Shown in pieces: positions 14,346 through 21,534 of a stretch of DNA of 35,208 bases (position 1 is the stretch's first letter; every line of letters starts with the position of its first letter). Source of the DNA: an uncultured Bacteroides sp. (GTDB lineage Bacteria > Bacteroidota > Bacteroidia > Bacteroidales > Bacteroidaceae); the NCBI RefSeq assembly GCF_949298305.1, contig NZ_CASFWU010000016.1:1-35208 (forward strand). Reading direction: 5' to 3'. Below the pieces are notes generated by a model. It was not told the DNA's origin, did no database searches, and saw only the letters and a list, made by a program, of their open reading frames with translations. The translations under genes were made by a program, and so were the position numbers.

Positions 14346-16475
14346 TTATAGCGGCCGTATGCTGACGGCATATCCGCCACCGGCCGCCGTCCGGATTTTC
14401 AGTTTGGTTTTGGGAGTCACCTTCTTGGTGCTGATGACATAGCTTTGGGGGTTCTCCATATAATGGGCATCCTTGCCGTCCTGGTAGATGGTGGCCTCGT
14501 ACTTGCCCGCAGGCAGGAAGTCCAGGCTGACCACCGAAGTGCGGGGCTGCTCGCCGTTGGTGCCGCCCACAAACCACAGGTCTTTCCCTTTGGCCTTGCG
14601 CGCCACGGTGACATACTCCATCGGCTCGGCCTCCAGATACCAGCTTTGGTCCCAATCCACCTCCACGTCCTTGATGAACTGGAAGGCATCCATAAACCGT
14701 TCGTAGGTTTCGGGGAGGTCGGCTGCCATCTGCAACGGGCTCGACATGCTGACGTACAGCGAGAGCTGGTTGCACAACGTTGTTTTCACCCACGAAGAGT
14801 TGTTGGGGTTGTACTTCTTTATGTCGTTTTCAAACAGGCCGGGGGTGTAGTCCATGGGGCCGCCTATCAGTCGTGTGAAGGGCAGGATGGCCGTGTGGCC
14901 GGGCTTGCTGCCTCCGAAAGCCTGATACTCTGAACCGCGCGCCGACTCGTTGCCGATAAGGTTGGGATAAGTGCGGCACAAGCCGGTGGGGCGCACGGCT
15001 TCGTGGGCGTTGACCATAATCTTGTATTCGGCCGCTTTCTTCACGGCATACAGGTAGTGGTTCACGTGCCATTGGTTGTAGTGGTTCTGTCCGGGAGGAA
15101 TGATGTTGCCCACATAGCCGCTCTTCACGGCGTCGTAGCCGTTTTCTTTCATAAAGCGGTAGGCCTCGTCCATGCGGCGCTCGTAGTTGCGGATGGAAGA
15201 AGACGTCTCGTGGTGCATAATCATCTTGATGCCTTTCTGCTTGGCATAGTCGCGGATGCCCGGAAGGTCGAAATCGGGATACGGCGTCACAAAGTCGAAC
15301 ACTTCGTCCTTGGCGTTGCCGAACCAGTCTTCCCAACCGATGTTCCATCCTTCCACCAACAGGGCGTCGAAGCCGTGTTTTGACGCGAAATCAATGTACC
15401 GCTTCACGTTTTCGGTTGTGGCGCCATGGCGTCCGTGGGGTTTCAGTTTGGTATAGTCTGTCTGGCCCAAGTGGATGTTGGGCGCATCGTAAGTGTAGCT
15501 CCACTCGCTCTTGCCGGTAATCATTTCCCACCAGACGCCCATGTACTTGCAGGGCTTTATCCAGGATGTATCTTCCAGCTTGCAGGGCTCGTTCAGGTTC
15601 AGCGTGACGCGCGAAGCGAGGATGTCGCGGGCGTCGTCGCTGACAATGACCGTACGCCAAGGCGTGCGGCAGGCCGATTGCATGTAAGCCTTGTCGCCGT
15701 TGGGGTAGGGCGTAAGCCAGGAGGTAAAGACAAAGTTCTTGTCGTCCAGGTCGAGGTGCATGCACGGATAGTCCACCAGAGCGGCTTCGTGCAGGTTGAT
15801 GTACAGGCCGTCGTCGCTCTTCAGCATCAGGGCCGTCTGTACGCCGGTGGGCGAGAAGCTGGTTTGCGACAGGTTGCCGGTGATGGACCCGGTCATCAGG
15901 CCGCGTATCTCGCTCAGGCGGCTGCGTGTGTAGTCATACTCCTGCGTGTCATAGTCACCGGGAATCCACCAGGCGGTGTGGTCGCCGGTCATGGCAAACT
16001 GCGTACATTCGTCGGTAATGACGAAGTAGCTCAGGTTACGCTGTTGCGGAAACTCGTAACGGAAGCCCAAGGCGTGGTCGAATACACGGAAACGGATGTT
16101 CATCAGCCGCTTGGAAGAGGTTTGCTCCAGTTCCACCAGCAGCTCTTTGTGATGGTCGCGTATTTCGTTCTCTTCGCCCCACACGGGTTTCCACGTCTCG
16201 TCTTTCTCGCTTTGGGATGCTTTCACCAGCCTGAAATAATCTACCAGGGCCGTGCCGTCCTTCAGCCGGAAGCCCATCCCGCTGGGTTTGACCACATCCT
16301 TGCCTTTATATTGCAACGAATAGCGGGGCGCTCCTCCTTCGGCCAGTTCGAAACGGAGGGTCAGGTTTCCGTCGGGCGACGTGACCGACTGTACTGTGCT
16401 TTCTTGTGCCTGTGCCAGTAAGCCCATGAAAGAGGCTGACAAGGCCAGGCAGATGGTTTTGAAAAAAGGTCTCAT
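14346..16475 (-). CDS. GH97 glycoside hydrolase, SusB-like inverting type
   Basis: Start taken at ATG 16475 (MRPFFKTICLALSASFMGLL, signal peptide); 709 residues. GH97 enzymes remove alpha-linked glucose or galactose from oligosaccharide ends, usually in the periplasm. The N-terminal beta-sandwich begins VTSPDGNLTLRFEL; the TIM barrel contains FDALLVEGWNIGWEDW. Three glutamates line up in spacing with SusB of B. thetaiotaomicron: Glu423 in MHHETSSS (SusB Glu439), Glu492 in VNAHEAVRPTG (Glu508) and Glu516 in SARGSEYQAF (Glu532), and Glu510 matches a calcium ligand. In SusB these are base, base and acid of an inverting alpha-glucosidase; retaining alpha-galactosidases of the family use an Asp nucleophile instead. 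Last gene of the locus, 33 bp after the previous stop. Confidence 0.93.
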   Translation of the reverse strand: MRPFFKTICLALSASFMGLLAQAQESTVQSVTSPDGNLTLRFELAEGGAPRYSLQYKGKDVVKPSGMGFRLKDGTALVDYFRLVKASQSEKDETWKPVWGEENEIRDHHKELLVELEQTSSKRLMNIRFRVFDHALGFRYEFPQQRNLSYFVITDECTQFAMTGDHTAWWIPGDYDTQEYDYTRSRLSEIRGLMTGSITGNLSQTSFSPTGVQTALMLKSDDGLYINLHEAALVDYPCMHLDLDDKNFVFTSWLTPYPNGDKAYMQSACRTPWRTVIVSDDARDILASRVTLNLNEPCKLEDTSWIKPCKYMGVWWEMITGKSEWSYTYDAPNIHLGQTDYTKLKPHGRHGATTENVKRYIDFASKHGFDALLVEGWNIGWEDWFGNAKDEVFDFVTPYPDFDLPGIRDYAKQKGIKMIMHHETSSSIRNYERRMDEAYRFMKENGYDAVKSGYVGNIIPPGQNHYNQWHVNHYLYAVKKAAEYKIMVNAHEAVRPTGLCRTYPNLIGNESARGSEYQAFGGSKPGHTAILPFTRLIGGPMDYTPGLFENDIKKYNPNNSSWVKTTLCNQLSLYVSMSSPLQMAADLPETYERFMDAFQFIKDVEVDWDQSWYLEAEPMEYVTVARKAKGKDLWFVGGTNGEQPRTSVVSLDFLPAGKYEATIYQDGKDAHYMENPQSYVISTKKVTPKTKLKIRTAAGGGYAVSIRPL

Positions 16476-16508
16476 GTTGTTTGGTTTAAAATGATTACTC
16501 AAGATACG

Positions 16509-17924
16509 TTATTTCTTACTCAGTTTTACTATTTTGCAACCATGCGGAGGCAGCTCCACTTCCAGTCGCGAGGCTTCGCCTTCGTCGGTGTGTGTCCATA
16601 AGTCGCGCACGTCCATGCTGCCTTCGATGCCCAGCTCGGCAAACTCCACAGAACGTTTCTGCCTGCTGTCTTCGCGGTTGAAGAGCCCCAACACCCAATC
16701 GCCGTCAGAGAGTTGCCCGTACCATATCTGGCTTCGGCTGTCCCAGCGGTCGGCGGCAAGCGGCTTCCCGACAAAGCGGTCGGCGTTCAAGGCCAGCAGT
16801 TCGCTGTTCTGGTAGAAGCGGAGGTTGTCGCCTATCGTGTGATACTGGTCGGCCACGGTCACGGGACCTCCGGCCATCAGTTGCAACGAGATGACCGACT
16901 GTTTCTCCTCGTCCGTGTCGAAGGTGTTCAGGCGGATAAAGTCACCGTCAAGAATCACGCCGTTCCGTCCGCTCACATCGGAGAAGTGGAGAAATCCGTC
17001 GAACATGTTCATGCTTGCGGGCCAGGAGCCGTAAATCTTCCCCCGTTCGTTGGCAGAGAAATGTCCCCACCCTCCATCGCCTGTATCGGCCACGATGCGC
17101 ACCATGTTGCCGTAGCGTTTCTCCAGGTCGGCATGGTCGAACAGGTGAGGCATGACCAATGAAGTAAACACGCCGTACTTTTGTGCCGATTCGCAGATGT
17201 ACTGCAAGGCCAGCCGATAGGTTTCGCGTCCGTAGCCACGTCCCACGACGCCCATTGAACGGTCTTGCCCGTTTTCATACCAGCTCAGGAAATCAATGCG
17301 GATGTAATCCACCCCCATCTCCGAAAAATGCTTGAAGAATCCGTCCACATATTCCCTGGCACCTTTGTGCGAGGCCACCACCCAGTTGAACCAGGTGTCG
17401 TCACGGCCGGGATTGTCAATCTTGTCGCCCGGCTTGTATTTCAAATCGCCAAAGGTCACGTCCGTGCCCGGTATCGGGGTGTCATCGGGTCCGTGCAGCC
17501 ACAAGGGGTTGTCGTAGACGCCCACTTTCAGACCCTTTGCCTTGCATCTGGCAATGAGTTCCTCCAGCGGCATGCTTCCATAACGGGTCATATATCCCGA
17601 TTCATCGTCGGCTATCATCGGAATGAATCCGTCGGTGCATATCATGTCGTATCCGTAAGGCTTCAGGTCGCGTGCCACCCAGTCGATTATTTTGTCCCAT
17701 TCGTCCGGGCTGATGTCCATATCCTCATTGGCCACTCCGTTCTTGCTCTGGTTCCAACAATATTCGTACACACTCCAATACAACGGGGCTTTGTAAACGT
17801 GAATGTCCGTTTCAGGCTCCTGCGGCTCCTGCAAAGAACCGCTTCCAGAATCCTGGCATCCTCCTAAAAGGAATGCCAGGACTATCATCAAAATACCCAT
17901 ATTGAAAACTGTTGCCAATTTCAT
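16509..17924 (-). CDS. Clan GH-D (GH27-like) lipoprotein glycosidase
   Basis: The 471-residue protein has a lipoprotein signal peptide with Cys23 (AFLLGGCQDSGS), so it is probably surface- or outer-membrane-anchored. The barrel starts APLYWSVYEYCWNQ and includes YGYDMICTDGF and GLKVGVYDNPLW. Asp211 in VDYIRIDFLSW is the likely nucleophile and Asp280 or Asp283 in NMVRIVADTGDGGW the likely acid/base. A C-terminal beta-sandwich has GDWVLGLFNRED and VRDLWTHTDEG, as in GH27 enzymes. The family contains alpha-galactosidases, alpha-N-acetylgalactosaminidases and isomaltodextranases; the sequence alone does not decide. It is a paralog of its upstream neighbour, with only 6 bp between them. Confidence 0.85.
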   Translation of the reverse strand: MKLATVFNMGILMIVLAFLLGGCQDSGSGSLQEPQEPETDIHVYKAPLYWSVYEYCWNQSKNGVANEDMDISPDEWDKIIDWVARDLKPYGYDMICTDGFIPMIADDESGYMTRYGSMPLEELIARCKAKGLKVGVYDNPLWLHGPDDTPIPGTDVTFGDLKYKPGDKIDNPGRDDTWFNWVVASHKGAREYVDGFFKHFSEMGVDYIRIDFLSWYENGQDRSMGVVGRGYGRETYRLALQYICESAQKYGVFTSLVMPHLFDHADLEKRYGNMVRIVADTGDGGWGHFSANERGKIYGSWPASMNMFDGFLHFSDVSGRNGVILDGDFIRLNTFDTDEEKQSVISLQLMAGGPVTVADQYHTIGDNLRFYQNSELLALNADRFVGKPLAADRWDSRSQIWYGQLSDGDWVLGLFNREDSRQKRSVEFAELGIEGSMDVRDLWTHTDEGEASRLEVELPPHGCKIVKLSKK

Positions 17925-17930
17925 CCCTAA

Positions 17931-19259
17931 TTACTTTGTTATACGTATTACTTGGCAACTATGAGGCTCTAACGTCACAGAATAGAAGCCTTCCATAGCG
18001 CCCATGTCCTGATGTGTCCAGAGGTCGCGCACATTTCCCGCTTTTCCCGTTTCGATGCCCAGTTCTTTCCCGAAATCGATGCGGTATTCGTCCGCTGCAT
18101 CTTCACGGTTGAAAAAAGCGACAATCCAATCGCCGCAAGGCAATTTCCCAATCCAGCGGGAACTGTCTTTGCTCTTGACATCCCGGGACAACGGTTGGGC
18201 ACAGAAGCCAGCCTTGTTCAGTTCTATCAGCTCCTTGTTCCGATAGACCTCCAAGCACTCCTCCGTCGCCGTGTCAAACTGGTCTGAAACAGCCAGCGCA
18301 GAGCCTGTGACAACCATCAACGAGAACAGGAAACGGCGTTCGTTCATATCGGCCATAGTGTTCATGCGCATAAAATCTCCGTCCATAATCAACCGGCCGG
18401 GGGCCGCTATGTCAGAGAATCCGATGAAGCCATCGAACGCATTGCCGTATTGCGGCCAGTTTTCCTGACGTTCGCCCCTCCGGCGTCCACTCACAAAGTC
18501 CCATCCGCCTTTGAAGCAATCGTCACTGATGCGTATCATGTCGCCATACGGTATTTCGTTCTTGCCGTGACTGAAACAGTTGGGCATCACCAGGCTGATG
18601 AAAATCTCATCGCCTGCTTCCTCCTTAATCCATTTCAAGGCTTGCACGTATTTGTCCGAACCGTAGTTCCGCTCGTAATTCTCCAGGAAGTCGATGCGCA
18701 GGTAAGTGGCCCCTAAGTCGATGAAATGACGCACATATCCCTTTATCCACTGCTCGGCTCCGGGACGGGCGGTATCCACCCAATACAAATCGGCGTTGAA
18801 ACTGTTCTTCCCCACGATTTGGCGGGCGGTGGTTTCCGCGCCTGCCACCGGACAGTCTTGCTCCCACGCGGCACGTGTCAGCCACATCGGGTTGTAGTAG
18901 ACGCCGAACTTCATCCCTTTGCCACGGATGTAATCACTCCAATAGCTGAAGTCATGCTGCCAATCACTGTTGTACTTGGTGATGTATCCGTTGGCATCTA
19001 TCGTTTGCGCCTGTTCTATCCACCCGTCAGTGCATATCATATCGTAGCCATACGCTTTCAGATGCGTGTCCATCCAATCGATGTTTTTCTTGTAACGGTC
19101 TTCGGGCAGAGGCCGGTTGTTGTCGTAGCAATACTCGTAGGCCATCCAATACATCGGACCGCTGCCCTTGCGGGTAAACTTGCTGTCGCGGGAGTGGACG
19201 GGGAGGAAGTTTGCCAGAAGCAAACTTCCCAATAAGAATAGTCTAAAAACGAAGTTCAT
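17931..19259 (-). CDS. Clan GH-D (GH27-like) exported glycosidase
   Basis: The 442-residue product has a Sec signal peptide without a lipobox (LLLANFLPVHSRDSK), so it should be periplasmic, unlike its lipidated paralog. Barrel motifs are PMYWMAYEYCYDNN, YGYDMICTDGWIEQ and GMKFGVYYNPMW. Asp190 in TYLRIDFLENYE is the likely nucleophile and Asp246/Asp247 in MIRISDDCFKGGW the likely acid/base. The C-terminal beta-sandwich carries GDWIVAFFNREDAA and VRDLWTHQDMG. The two enzymes share the whole plan at moderate identity and most likely arose by duplication, then separated by location: one anchored, one periplasmic. The substrate is probably the same alpha-glycan as for the GH97 enzyme. Start is 24 bp after the SusE/F-like stop. 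Confidence 0.85.
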   Translation of the reverse strand: MNFVFRLFLLGSLLLANFLPVHSRDSKFTRKGSGPMYWMAYEYCYDNNRPLPEDRYKKNIDWMDTHLKAYGYDMICTDGWIEQAQTIDANGYITKYNSDWQHDFSYWSDYIRGKGMKFGVYYNPMWLTRAAWEQDCPVAGAETTARQIVGKNSFNADLYWVDTARPGAEQWIKGYVRHFIDLGATYLRIDFLENYERNYGSDKYVQALKWIKEEAGDEIFISLVMPNCFSHGKNEIPYGDMIRISDDCFKGGWDFVSGRRRGERQENWPQYGNAFDGFIGFSDIAAPGRLIMDGDFMRMNTMADMNERRFLFSLMVVTGSALAVSDQFDTATEECLEVYRNKELIELNKAGFCAQPLSRDVKSKDSSRWIGKLPCGDWIVAFFNREDAADEYRIDFGKELGIETGKAGNVRDLWTHQDMGAMEGFYSVTLEPHSCQVIRITK

Positions 19260-19283
19260 ATACCATACAAATCGTTTTAGTAA

Positions 19284-19742
19284 TTATTCGCCCAAATAAG
19301 ATGCCGAGATGGTCCAGTTGCGCAGGTCGAAGGTCAGATTGTAGGTTCCCGCAGCGGTAACCTTCCACTTCAAATCTTCGCCTCCGGCGTACATCAAGAA
19401 TACTTCGGCATTGATGCCGCTCTGGTTTATCTCACGTCCTTGCGTAGTAGGATGTATGAACGGTGCATCCCAACTGCCCGTCACCAAGCAGCATTTCAAC
19501 TCGCCGGTGTTCAGATGTCCTTCATACACGAATACCAACGGAACGGTTTCTGTCGGCGTCAAAGCCGTAGGGTTGCTGATATCCCACCCTGCCGGAGTGG
19601 CGTCGCCTACCATATAGAACGTTTCGGTTTTGATGGGCAGATTTCCTTCGATGACTATCAGGTCTTTTTCCCCTTCGCAACCGGCCAAGGCTATAGTCAG
19701 CAGCAACACGGCTGCCTGTACAAAATGATATAGCTGTTTCAT
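19284..19742 (-). CDS. SusE/SusF-like surface lipoprotein, single-domain
   Basis: The 152-residue protein has a lipobox (TIALAGCEGEKD). The mature part is one starch-binding-type domain as found at the C-terminus of SusE and SusF: FYMVGDATPAGWDISNPTAL, then LVFVYEGHLNTGELKCCL, GSWDAPFIHPTTQGREI and WKVTAAGTYNLTFDLRNWTI. The aromatic residues Trp in AGWD and GSWD are candidates for sugar contact. SusE and SusF are larger (three domains), so this is a minimal form. It lies directly after susD (28 bp), the usual place for such glycan-binding proteins, and should sit on the cell surface beside the SusCD complex. Confidence 0.87.
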   Translation of the reverse strand: MKQLYHFVQAAVLLLTIALAGCEGEKDLIVIEGNLPIKTETFYMVGDATPAGWDISNPTALTPTETVPLVFVYEGHLNTGELKCCLVTGSWDAPFIHPTTQGREINQSGINAEVFLMYAGGEDLKWKVTAAGTYNLTFDLRNWTISASYLGE

Positions 19743-19770
19743 AAGAATGAGTCTTTTAAAGTTATGAGAT

Positions 19771-21516
19771 TTATTTGTCGTATCCGGGATTTTGCTTCAA
19801 GTTGTGGTTTGCATTCAACACGTCGCGCGTAATGGCAAAAATCTCGGTATGGTTGTCGGCATCGGCATCCTTGTCCCACCAGCGTCCGCTGTTGAACTGT
19901 CCGAAACGGATGAGGTCAATGCGGCGTCGTCCTTCAGCAAAGAACTCACGTCCCCACTCATCCAGCAATTCGCTTTCGGTAAGTTGGGCTTGTCCTTCGG
20001 GCGCATAGAGATTGCGTGTCCAGCTTTCTGCCGGATAGTTACGCTTGCGCACACTGTTCAGTAACTTGGCGGCTCCCTCCACATCGCCTTGGCGGAACTT
20101 GCATTCGGCCAGTGAATAGACAATCTCTGCCAGGCGGATTTCAGTAAAGTCAGATTCCATCTGCTGGTCGTCTTCGTCGCTATAGAAAGGATACTTGCAG
20201 AAGTGCCACCCTGAGTTGTGGTCGCCCGTAGTAAGGTTGCTGGTCTTGTCGTCCGGATACTGGCCTTCAGGAAGCCCGTGGAACGTTCCGACAGCATCGC
20301 GGATGCACAAATCGTAATCCGAATTGGGGGAAGGCACATACTTCAGTTCGCCGTTTTCGTCCGTGTAGGGCAGTTTGCCGAAAAGGAACATTCCTTCGCG
20401 GGTGTTGTTGCCCAGGTTCCTGTACAGTTTCAGACGCTCATCTTCCGGATACTTGCGGAACTTCTGGACAGGCATTCCCAACGTGTATTGATACAAATTG
20501 CCGTTCAGGTCATAACTGGGTGAAGCGGCGTACTTGCAGTTGTGGTCGCCTGCTTTAGCTTTGGAATCGTTAAAGTAGAAGCGGATGCGTGCCGGCACTG
20601 TCCACCAATAGGTATCGCCTTGATAGTGCCAGTAAGAGTATCCCTGTGATGCAGGGAATCCAAAGATGACTTCGTCGCACGTCTCGTTATTCCAATCGAA
20701 CGGAGCATCCCAAGTGGCAGCCAATTCGTACTTGCCGTACTTGCCGTCCAGGATTTCCTGGGCGTAAGTGGCACAATCGGCATAGCGGTTTTCGTCGATA
20801 TAGGTCTCGGCATTGAGGTAAAGCCGTACCAGCAAGGAAGCGGCGGCCGCTTTGGTCCATTGTCCTTGGATGCCTTGGTTCCCTCCCAGCGTCTCTTTCG
20901 TGGTCAGCAGGTTCAGGCACTCTTTCAATTCCGACTCAATGAATTCAAAAATGACTTTCGGCTCAACCTGGCCTTCGGAATTCAAGGACACGTCGTTGAA
21001 GCTTACCGCCAACGGTATGTTGCGGAAGGCATCCAGCAATCTCAGGTAGAACCAGGCCCGCAACGCACGGCATTGTGCCTTGAGGTTGTTGAACTCGTCA
21101 TCGGTAAAACCAAATTTCTCGGGCGACAACGAGCTGAGGTCTTCAATCACATAGTTGGCCTGCATGATGCCCTGGAAACATCCGTTCCATTCGGTCTGGG
21201 CATCGCCGTCTTCAACTGTCCAGGTATGGTAATGCAAACGGCGCCAGCGTCCTCCGTCATCCCACCATCCGTCGCGCGTAGGCGTTATCAACTGGTCGGC
21301 CGAAAGTTCGTTCAGCACGTGTCTCGACTGTATGCTCCAGAAAGCATGTTCAAAGGGACGGAATGTGGCGCGTACCACGTCCATCTGGGTATTGTAATAG
21401 TTCTGGGAACCCACCTGGTCGTAAAGGGTTTCATCCAGATTGGTGCAACCGGTTGCAAACACGGCTGCCAATGCCGTTGCGGCTATATATACATATTTTA
21501 GGGCTTTCATATTCAT
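19771..21516 (-). CDS. susD-like: SusD/RagB-family surface glycan-binding lipoprotein
   Basis: SusD proteins cap the SusC transporter and bind the glycan at the cell surface. The 581-residue product has a lipoprotein signal peptide with the lipobox ATGC near residue 24, followed by TNLDETLYDQ, a typical SusD start. TPR-like helices follow (DEFNNLKAQCRALRAWFYLR, then LRLLDAFRNIPLAV). The C-terminal region carries FTEIRLAEIVYSLAECKFRQ and LLDEWGREFFAEGRRRIDLI, both characteristic. An alternative start two codons in (ATG 21510) is equally possible. It begins 18 bp after the SusC stop. Confidence 0.95.
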   Translation of the reverse strand: MNMKALKYVYIAATALAAVFATGCTNLDETLYDQVGSQNYYNTQMDVVRATFRPFEHAFWSIQSRHVLNELSADQLITPTRDGWWDDGGRWRRLHYHTWTVEDGDAQTEWNGCFQGIMQANYVIEDLSSLSPEKFGFTDDEFNNLKAQCRALRAWFYLRLLDAFRNIPLAVSFNDVSLNSEGQVEPKVIFEFIESELKECLNLLTTKETLGGNQGIQGQWTKAAAASLLVRLYLNAETYIDENRYADCATYAQEILDGKYGKYELAATWDAPFDWNNETCDEVIFGFPASQGYSYWHYQGDTYWWTVPARIRFYFNDSKAKAGDHNCKYAASPSYDLNGNLYQYTLGMPVQKFRKYPEDERLKLYRNLGNNTREGMFLFGKLPYTDENGELKYVPSPNSDYDLCIRDAVGTFHGLPEGQYPDDKTSNLTTGDHNSGWHFCKYPFYSDEDDQQMESDFTEIRLAEIVYSLAECKFRQGDVEGAAKLLNSVRKRNYPAESWTRNLYAPEGQAQLTESELLDEWGREFFAEGRRRIDLIRFGQFNSGRWWDKDADADNHTEIFAITRDVLNANHNLKQNPGYDK

Positions 21517-21534
21517 ATTAATTTTAAGGAATCG

